The notes under the pieces are model-generated. The model was not told the DNA's origin, searched no databases, and saw only the letters and a list, made by a program, of their open reading frames with translations. A program made the translations under genes and the position numbers. Positions 1-7,164 of a DNA stretch of 13,259 nucleotides are shown here, piece by piece. This DNA is from Thermodesulfobacteriota bacterium (GTDB lineage Bacteria > Desulfobacterota > S145-22), in assembly GCA_024763435.1 (NCBI GenBank), contig JANTFN010000027.1:1-13259 (forward strand). The letters run 5' to 3'. The stretch's first letter is position 1, and each line of letters starts with the position of its first letter.

Positions 1-2
1 AT

Positions 3-1994
3 ATCGGCGCTGTTTCCATTGCGTATTCTCTGGGAGAAATACGGAACGCGCAGCAGCTTACCCTGTCGTTTACAGAAAAAAAGAAGCGGTGGGGTATTCA
101 TGAAATCAAACCCCTGATTTCCGCTCTCGTAAAGGCGAACAATATCGTCAAATGGGCGGGAATTTCAACAATTAGGGGTAAAATTATCTATCAATACCCC
201 GCTTCTCTTTCACTCCCTCCGGACTTTAACCCCATTCCGGTTGAACCAAAAAAACAATCCGGGGAGAGCTTTCCGGCGCGGTTTCTTCTTAAAAGCCAGA
301 TGCTTGCCTTTAGCCATGAAATAAAAAGGGAAGGTGTTCCAGGGTATTTTATTTGGTGCATCGGGTCCATGGAGGAATTTAACCGCTCATTTCTCAATAC
401 ATACCGGAAGTTTAACTGCAAACATCTCTGGCTTGTCCTGCGGGGGAAAACAGGGCGGAAGGCCTTTTATATGGGACCTGATTTTAAACAAAGCATTACA
501 AATTCCGTGTTCAGTCTTCCATTTGATTACAGAGAGCTTTCGTTTCACGGGGAGCGGCTTCTTGTCGGGGCTCATCCGCTTCAGGCCGGTTCCATGCACG
601 GATGGTTTGTCGTGGGAATTCCGAGGGACCAGATTGAAATTCAGTTGGCGGAATTCAGGTACCAGGGTATCCTGCTGACGGGATTTTTCGTTGTTTTTAT
701 CTCCATTTTTCTTTTTACCTATTTCAAAAACCGAAGCCGCCGGATTGTGGCGGAACAAACCGCGAATATCAGCAGGGAAATTCTTATTTCAAAACAACAG
801 CTTGAATCCTATCTTGAAAACTCTTCCGATGGTATCCTGCGGAATGATTTGAATGGAAAAATCCGATACGTAAATCCCGCGTTCGCGAGGATGTTCGGAT
901 GGGAAGTCAGGGACGTTATCGGCAAAAACATCCTTGATATCTTTCCCGAAGACAGGAAGCGTATTATAAAGGTCATGGAAACCATCAAAGAAAAAAAAGC
1001 CTTCCCGCCTTATGACACGAAAAGAAAACGCAAAGATGGCCTGGTTATCAATTTATATGTTTCCGCATCGCCTATCCTGAACAGTCGGGGACATGTCATT
1101 GCCATTACAGCCGTTTACAGGGATCACACAAAGCTGAAACGCCTTGAGGGGCGGCTTCATCAATCAGAAAAAATGGCTGCCATCGGGCAGTTGGTGGCCC
1201 AAATCGCCCATGAAATCAACAACCCCCTCTCAACGATTCAATTATCGCTTCAGCTTTTGAGAAGGGCGGCGCCTGATGATCCCGAATTCATCGAAGAAAT
1301 TGAAGATATGGACGAAGAAATTCGCAGGGTTGCGGGTATCGTTAACCAGTTGCTCTCATTTTCCCGACCACAATCCCAGAAGAAGCGGCAGGCATCCCTG
1401 AAGCGTGTTTTTAAAAGCAAGGTGCTTCAGCTTTTATTTAAGAACATCCGAGAAAAAGGCATCGAGGTTGAACTTGATATCAACAGCCCCCTTCCCCTTG
1501 TCCGCGTCTATTCCGACCAGATGCTTCAGGTTTTTCTGAATTTGATACAGAACGCCGCCGATTCTATCGTGGACCAGGGAAAAATCACCCTCCGTATCAC
1601 GAGCAAAATTCTCGAACATGATTCATCCTACCAGCTTGCTTCAGATAGCCAGGAGCTGGCGTTTCCCCAGGGACGGGTCGTGGAAGTTACCATTTCTGAT
1701 ACGGGAAAAGGAATTTTACCAGAGGCCCTCCCACACATCTTTGAACCCTTTTACTCTTCAAAGGGAAAGGGCGGAACGGGCCTGGGCCTTTCGGTTGTTC
1801 ACAATATTATTACCAAATCCGGAGGCAGTATCGAGGTGGAAAGTGCCCCGGGAAAGGGGACTATTTTCTATATTACCCTGCCAACCCTTGCGTCAAAACG
1901 CACCCGTAGCGTTGAGGGCGAAAATATGCTAAAAGAGGAAAAAAAGAAAAGATATTCTCCGGGGGATAACCGTGCCACGTATCCTGATCGTTGA
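3..1994 (+). CDS. Membrane-bound PAS sensor histidine kinase (5' partial)
   Basis: Sensor kinase that autophosphorylates on His and passes the phosphate to a response regulator, very likely the one encoded next. The frame is open to the window edge, so the true start lies upstream; 663 residues are visible (numbered from the codon at position 3). Residues 1 to about 220 look like an extracytoplasmic sensor region of unrecognised fold, possibly Cache-like. One hydrophobic helix follows at about 221-241; a first helix presumably lies outside the window. Then come a PAS domain (about 266-379), a HisKA domain with the H-box HEINNP (His403) and a HATPase_c domain: N-box Asn513/Asn517, DTGKG from Asp566, FEPF at about 580, GTGLGLS at 591-597. 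All catalytic boxes are intact. A basic tail of about 35 residues follows the ATPase domain and overlaps the next gene. The signal sensed cannot be read from the sequence. Confidence 0.9.
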   Translation: MGAVSIAYSLGEIRNAQQLTLSFTEKKKRWGIHEIKPLISALVKANNIVKWAGISTIRGKIIYQYPASLSLPPDFNPIPVEPKKQSGESFPARFLLKSQMLAFSHEIKREGVPGYFIWCIGSMEEFNRSFLNTYRKFNCKHLWLVLRGKTGRKAFYMGPDFKQSITNSVFSLPFDYRELSFHGERLLVGAHPLQAGSMHGWFVVGIPRDQIEIQLAEFRYQGILLTGFFVVFISIFLFTYFKNRSRRIVAEQTANISREILISKQQLESYLENSSDGILRNDLNGKIRYVNPAFARMFGWEVRDVIGKNILDIFPEDRKRIIKVMETIKEKKAFPPYDTKRKRKDGLVINLYVSASPILNSRGHVIAITAVYRDHTKLKRLEGRLHQSEKMAAIGQLVAQIAHEINNPLSTIQLSLQLLRRAAPDDPEFIEEIEDMDEEIRRVAGIVNQLLSFSRPQSQKKRQASLKRVFKSKVLQLLFKNIREKGIEVELDINSPLPLVRVYSDQMLQVFLNLIQNAADSIVDQGKITLRITSKILEHDSSYQLASDSQELAFPQGRVVEVTISDTGKGILPEALPHIFEPFYSSKGKGGTGLGLSVVHNIITKSGGSIEVESAPGKGTIFYITLPTLASKRTRSVEGENMLKEEKKKRYSPGDNRATYPDR

Positions 1995-2382
1995 CGACGA
2001 GGTCAAGCTTGTAAAAAAACTCAAGAAGCTTCTCGAAAATGACGGGTATAGGATTGAAACCGCGTCAAACGGCCTTGAAGCCCTTGATATTATCAATAAA
2101 CCCACACAGATTGACGTTGTTATCTCCGATATTCGAATGGAAAAAATGGATGGGCTGACCTTTCTGAAGGAAATTCAGCAGAAAAATTTAGACCTCGGGG
2201 TTATTATGATTACGGGTTACGGAAACATGGATACATACCTTGACTCCGTTTATTTCGGTGCCTTTGAATACATGCAGAAACCCGTGAACTATGAAACCCT
2301 CTTAAAAACCATCAACCGGCTTTTACACGACAAAAAAAGAAAAAGAAAAAAGGTGCGAAGCCACCCGAAAGAGAGGAAATAA
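1972..2382 (+). CDS. Receiver-only response regulator (CheY-like)
   Basis: A 136-residue single-domain response regulator and the probable phosphoacceptor of the kinase just upstream. The receiver signature is complete: acidic pair Asp8/Asp9, phosphoacceptor Asp53 in the segment ISDIRM, Thr81 and Lys103 (QKP). There is no DNA-binding or enzymatic output domain. After the receiver, about 18 residues form a very Lys/Arg-rich tail encoded by an A-rich stretch (2332-2351). The start is GTG at 1972, chosen because it puts the domain at its usual N-terminus (PRILIVDDE). The gene overlaps the kinase by 23 bases in another frame, which suggests translational coupling. Without an output domain it probably acts through protein contacts or as a phosphorelay intermediate; its target is unknown. 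Confidence 0.9.
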   Translation: MPRILIVDDEVKLVKKLKKLLENDGYRIETASNGLEALDIINKPTQIDVVISDIRMEKMDGLTFLKEIQQKNLDLGVIMITGYGNMDTYLDSVYFGAFEYMQKPVNYETLLKTINRLLHDKKRKRKKVRSHPKERK

Positions 2383-2383
2383 A

Positions 2384-3016
2384 ATGGCTGCCGATTATTC
2401 CGAAAAAGACCTTAACGCGATTGTAGCCGCGCTGAAAACGCGGGAATTTGATGCGCAATGGGTGCCCGATAAGGCCGCCGCGAGAGCGGTTATTCTGGAC
2501 CGGGTCCGCCCGAACGACAGGGTGGGTGTCGGTGGATCGATGAGCATCCGGGAGTTAGAGGTACTGGAAACCCTCAAGGGAAACGGGCATACGGTTTACG
2601 ACCACTGGACGCCGAATCTGTCAAAGGAAGAAAGCCTGAAGACACGAAAACTGCAGATGCAATCGGACCTTTTTCTGAGCGGCACCAATGCCCTTATTAC
2701 AGACGGCCGCCTGGTCAATATCGACGGCGTTGGCAACCGCGTCAACAGCATGGTCTTCGGGCCTGAAAGGGTCATCCTGGTCGCGGGTGTGAATAAAATT
2801 GTTTCCTCGCTTGACGCGGCATTTGACCGGATCAAGAATGTTGCTTCTCCTCCCAACGCCCGGAGGCTTTCCCTCCCGACACCTTGCGCTAAAACAGGCA
2901 AGTGTGCTGACTGCCACTCCCCTTCCCGCATCTGCCGGGCAGTCCTGATTCACGAATGGCGGCCTTTACTGACCCAGATCCTTGTGATTATCGTCAATGA
3001 GGCCCTGGGATACTGA
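2384..3016 (+). CDS. LUD-domain (LutC/YkgG-like, DUF162) protein with C-terminal Cys4 motif
   Basis: A 210-residue protein of the LUD family, which includes the lactate-utilisation proteins LutB and LutC but also many stand-alone members of unknown role. Family marks are GVGGSMSIRE (about 48-57), the SGTNAL segment (99-104), the NIDGVGNRV segment (112-120) and a hydrophobic strand ending AGVNKIV. The C-terminal part has four cysteines, Cys168, Cys174, Cys177 and Cys184 (C-x5-C-x2-C-x6-C, within TPCAKTGKCADC and ICR), a plausible Fe-S or metal site. Its length matches the small stand-alone LUD type. The ATG lies one base after the response-regulator stop, with GAGAGG about seven bases upstream, so it is probably co-translated with the kinase/regulator pair. 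No lutA or lutB is nearby, so a lactate-oxidation role is not supported here. Confidence 0.8.
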   Translation: MAADYSEKDLNAIVAALKTREFDAQWVPDKAAARAVILDRVRPNDRVGVGGSMSIRELEVLETLKGNGHTVYDHWTPNLSKEESLKTRKLQMQSDLFLSGTNALITDGRLVNIDGVGNRVNSMVFGPERVILVAGVNKIVSSLDAAFDRIKNVASPPNARRLSLPTPCAKTGKCADCHSPSRICRAVLIHEWRPLLTQILVIIVNEALGY

Positions 3017-3064
3017 TACACCCCCGGAACATGGCGTATTCGTAGAGGGTCAAAGCCACCAGGC

Positions 3065-3081
3065 AAAGGGAGTCCCTTTTT
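3065..3081 (+). terminator. Weak candidate intrinsic terminator between the LUD gene and purH
   Basis: A perfect six-base-pair stem (AAAGGG/CCCTTT) with a three-base loop runs straight into five Ts at 3077-3081. The stem is short and half A-T, so termination would be leaky. It lies in the 98-base gap between the LUD gene and purH, the largest gap before 9503, and could separate the signalling cassette from the purine genes. Confidence 0.35.
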
Positions 3082-3102
3082 GCGAAGCCATTAAACATGA
3101 AA

Positions 3103-3108
3103 GAGAGG
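3103..3108 (+). promoter_or_regulatory. Shine-Dalgarno site that decides the purH start
   Basis: GAGAGG lies six bases before the ATG at 3115. An in-frame ATG at 3097 overlaps this site and has no Shine-Dalgarno of its own. The start at 3115 gives the N-terminus MTDVKRALIS, which is where PurH proteins normally begin. Confidence 0.75.
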
Positions 3109-3114
3109 AAAAAG

Positions 3115-4674
3115 ATGACGGATGTTAAACGGGCACTGATAAGCGTTTCCAACAAATCAGGGATTGTCGATTTCGCAAAAACACTCGCGTCGATGGATAT
3201 CGAGATTATTTCCACGGGCGGCACAGCCGCCATGCTCCAGAAAAACGGGGTCCCGGTCATTGAAATCGCGGATTATACCGGATTTCCGGAAATCCTCGAC
3301 GGCCGGGTCAAAACCCTCCACCCGAAGATTCACGGGGGGCTTCTTGCCTTGCGGGACAACCCCGAACATGTCAAAATCCTGGAGGAGCAGCATATCCCCC
3401 CCATTGACCTTGTTGTCGTCAACCTTTATCCCTTTGAAGAAACTATTAACAAGCCGGATTGCGCCCTCGAAGAGGCCATCGAAAATATCGATATCGGCGG
3501 TCCTACCATGCTGCGGTCCGCGGCCAAGAATTACCGGTTTGTCGCGGTGGTCATCGACCCCGGAGATTATGAAACGGTCCTCTCGGAGCTCAGGGATAAC
3601 AAGATGAAAATCTCGGAACAGACGCGGTTGCGCCTCGCCCAGAAGGTCTTTACCGCCACGGCACGATACGACTCCCTTATCTCCACATACCTCGACAAGG
3701 TCTGTTATCCGGAAACCACTTTTCCCGACACCCTTTTCCTGAATTACAAACGCGCCTCGGTCCTGAGATATGGAGAAAATCCCCATCAGCAGGCCTGCTT
3801 TTATGTCGATAGCACCATTGATGAGCCCTCCATCGCGACCGCGCAGTCCCTGCAGGGGAAACCCCTGTCCTATAACAACATCATGGACGCCGACGCCGCC
3901 TTTGCAACGGTGAGGGAATTTGAAGAAACCGCCTGTATTGTCCTCAAGCACGCCAATCCCTGCGGGGCGGCCATCGATGCCGGAGGGGATATCCTCACGG
4001 CCTATAAAAAGGCCCTGGCCTGTGATCCCGTATCCGCCTTCGGGGGGATTATCGCCATCAATCGTCCCATGACAGCCGCCCTTGCCGAAGCGCTTTCTGA
4101 CCATTTTGTCGAGGTTTTGATCGCGCCGGAATACGACGAAGATTCCCTGAAAATCCTTGAAAAAAAGAAAGACCTTCGCGTCCTGAAGGTCCCCTTTGTA
4201 ACCCCGAAGCGCAAAGAACTGTTTGATCTTAAAAAGGTCCTGGGCGGTATTCTGGTTCAGGAACGGGACAGCCATTCCCTGAACCTTGAATCTTTTAAGA
4301 CCGTGACAAAACGCGCCCCGTCCGAGGCGGAAATCCTTGCCATGAAACTCGGCTGGAAAATCTGCAAGCACATCAAATCCAATGCCATTGTTTATGCCAA
4401 CGCGACCCAGATTGTCGGTGTTGGCGCGGGTCAGATGAGCCGGGTTGATTCCGCGAGGTTTGGCATTGAGAAGGCACGTCTTGAGATTAAAGGGGCCTGT
4501 ATGGCCTCGGACGCCCTCATTCCCTTCAGAGATGCCGTGGATGTGGCGGCGGAGGCTGGGGTTACCGCCATCGTCCAGACCGGCGGTTCCCTTCGGGACA
4601 AGGAAGTCATCGCGGCAGCGGATGAACACGGTATCGCCATGGTATTTACCGGCTACCGGCATTTCTATCATTAA
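3115..4674 (+). CDS. purH: Bifunctional AICAR formyltransferase / IMP cyclohydrolase
   Basis: Catalyses the last two steps of de novo purine synthesis in the cytosol: formylation of AICAR with 10-formyl-tetrahydrofolate, then ring closure to IMP. It is 519 residues from the start at 3115, close to the usual length of about 510-530. The N-terminal MGS-like cyclohydrolase domain shows STGGTA (33-38), FPEILDGRVKTLHPKIHGG (57-75) and GGPTMLRSAAKN (128-139). The C-terminal transformylase domain shows RYGENPHQQA and the catalytic Lys-His pair in LKHANPCGAA, with KSNAIVYA and the VGVGAGQMSR segment near the end. No catalytic motif is missing. purD follows 12 bases later and purE after that, forming a purine operon. 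The first purine gene is preceded by a 98-base gap, where a promoter could lie. Confidence 0.97.
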   Translation: MTDVKRALISVSNKSGIVDFAKTLASMDIEIISTGGTAAMLQKNGVPVIEIADYTGFPEILDGRVKTLHPKIHGGLLALRDNPEHVKILEEQHIPPIDLVVVNLYPFEETINKPDCALEEAIENIDIGGPTMLRSAAKNYRFVAVVIDPGDYETVLSELRDNKMKISEQTRLRLAQKVFTATARYDSLISTYLDKVCYPETTFPDTLFLNYKRASVLRYGENPHQQACFYVDSTIDEPSIATAQSLQGKPLSYNNIMDADAAFATVREFEETACIVLKHANPCGAAIDAGGDILTAYKKALACDPVSAFGGIIAINRPMTAALAEALSDHFVEVLIAPEYDEDSLKILEKKKDLRVLKVPFVTPKRKELFDLKKVLGGILVQERDSHSLNLESFKTVTKRAPSEAEILAMKLGWKICKHIKSNAIVYANATQIVGVGAGQMSRVDSARFGIEKARLEIKGACMASDALIPFRDAVDVAAEAGVTAIVQTGGSLRDKEVIAAADEHGIAMVFTGYRHFYH

Positions 4675-4686
4675 GGAGAAACGTCC

Positions 4687-5970
4687 ATGAAGGTCCTTGT
4701 TGTTGGCGGCGGCGGGAGAGAACACGCCCTTGTATGGAAACTCGCGCAAAGCAGCCATGTTGAAGAAATTTATTGCGCGCCGGGAAACGCGGGCATCCGG
4801 AATGAGGCTACCTGCGTCGCCATTTCACCCACGGATATCGGCAGTCTTCTGACCTTCGCGCAAGAGAACGCTGTCGGGCTTACGGTGGTAGGTCCCGAGG
4901 CCCCTCTTGTTGCGGGAATTGTCGATGCCTTTACAGCAGCAGGGCTCGCCGCAGTCGGCCCCAGCCGGGCCGCGGCGCAGTTGGAAGGGAGTAAAATCTA
5001 TACCAAGGAAATTCTCCGGGAGTGCCATGTTCCCACGGGGGATTTTGAGGCCTTTGACGCCCCGGCGGCCGCCATGAAGGCCCTTGCGGGAAAGTCCTTT
5101 CCCCTTGTGGTCAAGGCGGACGGGCTTGCCGCGGGCAAGGGCGTCATCATCGCAAGCGACAAGACGAAGGCTGAAAATGCTATCAGGACTATCATGGAGG
5201 ACAGGGCCTTTGGCGCGGCGGGAAGCCGCGTGGTTCTGGAGGCCTTCCTCGAAGGGGAAGAAGCTTCATTTATCGTCCTGACCGATGGCGAGACCATTCT
5301 GCCGCTGGCCTCTTCTCAGGATCACAAGGCCATTCACGATGGCGACAGGGGACCGAACACGGGGGGCATGGGGGCCTACAGCCCCGCCCCGATTGTTGAC
5401 GCGGCCATGCATCAAAGAATTATGACAACGGTTATGGAACCGGTTATCCAGAAAATGAATGAACGGAAAACCCCTTTCAGGGGAATTCTTTACGCCGGCC
5501 TGATGATAAAAAACGGCACACCCTACGTCCTTGAATTCAATGCCCGCATGGGGGATCCCGAGACACAGCCCATCCTTTTCAGAATGAAAGGGGATTTGGC
5601 TGAAACCTTCCTTCTCCTTCACAAGACCGAGCTTCACAAAGCCCGCCTTGCGTGGCGCTCAGACCCGGCCATCTGCGTGGTTCTGGCCTCCGGGGGCTAT
5701 CCGGGCGCTTATGAAAAGGGAAAACCCATCTCGGGCCTCCGGGAACTCGATACCCTTCCGAACATCAAGGCCTTTCACGCCGGGACTGAAACAGCCCCCG
5801 ATGGAAAAATCGTCACCGCCGGGGGGCGTGTTCTCGGTATTACCGCCACAGGGAAAACCCTTGCCGCGTGCCGGGACAGGGCCTATGAAGCCATTGAAAA
5901 AATTCACTTTGACGGCATGACATTTCGCAAAGATATCGGCATGAAAGGAATTAAGCGCCAAGCCCGGTAG
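4687..5970 (+). CDS. purD: Phosphoribosylamine-glycine ligase (GAR synthetase)
   Basis: ATP-dependent ligation of glycine to 5-phosphoribosylamine, the second step of de novo purine synthesis. The protein is 427 residues, normal for PurD. Order of features: N-terminal GGGGREHALVWKL (7-19) and a PGNAG segment near 32-36; ATP-grasp core with VKADGLAAGKGV (142-153) and GPNTGGMGAYSP (222-233); metal-binding EFNARMGDPETQ (283-294); then the C-terminal GARS-C domain, ending in a basic tail. The start has a clear AAGGAG site that begins inside the purH stop region. It sits between purH and purE, consistent with one transcript. Confidence 0.97.
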   Translation: MKVLVVGGGGREHALVWKLAQSSHVEEIYCAPGNAGIRNEATCVAISPTDIGSLLTFAQENAVGLTVVGPEAPLVAGIVDAFTAAGLAAVGPSRAAAQLEGSKIYTKEILRECHVPTGDFEAFDAPAAAMKALAGKSFPLVVKADGLAAGKGVIIASDKTKAENAIRTIMEDRAFGAAGSRVVLEAFLEGEEASFIVLTDGETILPLASSQDHKAIHDGDRGPNTGGMGAYSPAPIVDAAMHQRIMTTVMEPVIQKMNERKTPFRGILYAGLMIKNGTPYVLEFNARMGDPETQPILFRMKGDLAETFLLLHKTELHKARLAWRSDPAICVVLASGGYPGAYEKGKPISGLRELDTLPNIKAFHAGTETAPDGKIVTAGGRVLGITATGKTLAACRDRAYEAIEKIHFDGMTFRKDIGMKGIKRQAR

Positions 5971-5997
5971 TCGTAACCTGACCAGAAGGAGACATAA

Positions 5998-6522
5998 ATG
6001 GCCGTTCCACTTATCGCAGTTATCCTGGGAAGTAAAAGCGATCTCCCCGTAGCGGAAGACGCCCTGCGTATCTTTAAAGAATTTAACGTTCCCTACGAAT
6101 TCAGAGTGCTGTCCGCTCACAGAACCCCCGATGCCGTCCGCACGTTTGTTCAGACATTCGAAAAGAACGGAGGAAGAGTTTTCATCGCCGTGGCGGGCGC
6201 CGCGGCGCACCTTGCCGGGGTTGTCGCGTCTCACACGCTTCTTCCCGTAATCGGCGTTCCTGTCCCTTCCTCCGCCCTCTTTGGCCTTGATGCCCTCCTG
6301 AGTACCGTTCAGATGCCGGGGGGTATCCCCGTGGCAACCATGGCCATAGGGAAGGCGGGGATGAAAAACGCGGTCTATTTTGCCCTCCAGATCCTTGCCA
6401 TTGAAAATGCCGCGCTCAAAAAGGCCCTGATTCGTTTCCGAAAGGAAATGGCGGAAAAAGTCTTTGTGGATGGGGAAACCGTGAAAAAATCCCTCGAGGC
6501 AGAGAACCATCCAGATACTTAA
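5998..6522 (+). CDS. purE: N5-carboxyaminoimidazole ribonucleotide mutase (class I PurE type)
   Basis: Rearranges N5-CAIR to 4-carboxy-AIR in purine synthesis. It is 174 residues. Visible motifs are GSKSD (11-15), SAHRTP (39-44, with the catalytic-type His41), the GAAAHLAG loop (67-74), GVPV (86-89) and VQMPGGIPVAT (104-114). The His-containing loop and GVPV point to the bacterial class I mutase rather than the class II AIR carboxylase found in some animals and spirochaetes. The loop reads AHLAG where the commoner form is AHLPG, a minor variation. The start has an AAGGAG site seven bases upstream. No purK, which would supply N5-CAIR, is seen in the window; it may lie elsewhere. The 3' end overlaps the probable start of the next gene. 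Confidence 0.94.
   Translation: MAVPLIAVILGSKSDLPVAEDALRIFKEFNVPYEFRVLSAHRTPDAVRTFVQTFEKNGGRVFIAVAGAAAHLAGVVASHTLLPVIGVPVPSSALFGLDALLSTVQMPGGIPVATMAIGKAGMKNAVYFALQILAIENAALKKALIRFRKEMAEKVFVDGETVKKSLEAENHPDT
6496..6499 (+). promoter_or_regulatory. Possible Shine-Dalgarno site for a near-cognate start
   Basis: GAGG inside the purE coding sequence lies nine bases before an ATC codon at 6509 that is in frame with the following Sua5-type gene. It is the only reasonable Shine-Dalgarno match I see in the interval where this gene must start, and it favours ATC 6509 over ATA 6515 or ATT 6554. The match is only four bases. Confidence 0.35.
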
Positions 6523-7150
6523 CGCCCAAAATCTTTTTAATGACCCCGAAAAGATTAATGCTGTCTTAAAAACCCTTGCCGGCGGGGGAATTTTCATTTA
6601 CCCAACGGAAACCCTGTATGGTATCGGGTGTGACCCATTCGCGCCGGGGCAGCCCGCCGGGAAGATATTCGCCATCAAAGGACGGCCGGAAAACCAGCCC
6701 TTCATCGTTCTTATTCCCGACATCCGTTTTCTCGAAGAAAACGCCATTCCCATCCCGCCCGCCGCTGCAGCCTTGGGCAGCCACTTCTGGCCCGGACCCC
6801 TAACCTTAATTCTATCCGTCCCTGATTCTTCCCCATTATCTAAAATCGCCTGGGAACAAACGCTGGCAGTTCGCGTATCCTCCCATCCCTTTGTCCAGGC
6901 CCTTTTTGAACGCCGCCGATTTCCCCTTGTCTCGACCAGCGCGAATATCTCGGGTGCTGATGAAGACGCGGCGCGGGACCCGGGAAAAATAAAAGAAATT
7001 TTCTCCTCTCATGTTGACCTGTTTATCTCGGAAGGATATAAAGAGCATATTCTCCCTTCCACGATTCTGGACCTTACCCGCGGGCATCCGGAAATCGTAC
7101 GGGAGGGGACCATTAGAATTTCCGAACTCGCTTCGGTCCATGAAATTTAA
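6509..7150 (+). CDS. L-threonylcarbamoyladenylate synthase (TsaC/YrdC/Sua5/YciO family), non-canonical start
   Basis: Probably forms threonylcarbamoyl-AMP from threonine, bicarbonate and ATP for the t6A37 modification of ANN-decoding tRNAs. Counting from position 6509 it is 213 residues, a normal length for single-domain members. Motifs: YPTETLYGIG (31-40), the basic KGR segment (57-59), WPGPLTLI (94-101), VRVSSHP (121-127), STSANISG (142-149), PSTILDLT (183-190) and IVREGTI (196-202). The frame is open from 6485 (TGA at 6482-6484), but no ATG, GTG, TTG or CTG occurs in frame before the first motif. Candidates are ATC 6509, ATA 6515 and ATT 6554; I chose 6509 for its upstream GAGG. This start overlaps purE by 14 bases, suggesting coupled translation. 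YciO, a less well understood paralogue, is an alternative. The family call is firm; the start is not. Confidence 0.85.
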   Translation: MQILNAQNLFNDPEKINAVLKTLAGGGIFIYPTETLYGIGCDPFAPGQPAGKIFAIKGRPENQPFIVLIPDIRFLEENAIPIPPAAAALGSHFWPGPLTLILSVPDSSPLSKIAWEQTLAVRVSSHPFVQALFERRRFPLVSTSANISGADEDAARDPGKIKEIFSSHVDLFISEGYKEHILPSTILDLTRGHPEIVREGTIRISELASVHEI

Positions 7151-7164
7151 AAGGAGTCGTTTCC

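Noticed and set aside
2332..2352. A-rich run with an in-frame A AAA AAG slippery heptamer (2346-2352) near the regulator's end, possible programmed -1 frameshift
   Set aside because: A -1 shift would add only about 24 residues and stop inside the LUD gene in a third frame; it would not fuse the regulator to the LUD protein, whose frame is +1. No clear stimulatory hairpin follows. The run is explained by a Lys/Arg-rich tail.
3097..3114. Earlier in-frame ATG for purH at 3097
   Set aside because: It overlaps the Shine-Dalgarno site of the 3115 start, lacks its own site, and adds a non-conserved MKERKK stretch.
3157..4758. Open frame of 533 codons on the minus strand opposite purH
   Set aside because: It lies almost wholly antisense to an intact purH, shows no recognisable domain, and is low-complexity in the way antisense frames of strongly codon-biased genes are. 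The same holds for the long antisense frames opposite purE/purD (5659-6597) and the LeuB-like gene (7147-8307).
6773..7150. Shorter 125-residue start (TTG) for the Sua5-type gene
   Set aside because: It would remove the YPTETLYG and KGR motifs, which are present upstream in the same open frame, so this is not the true start.
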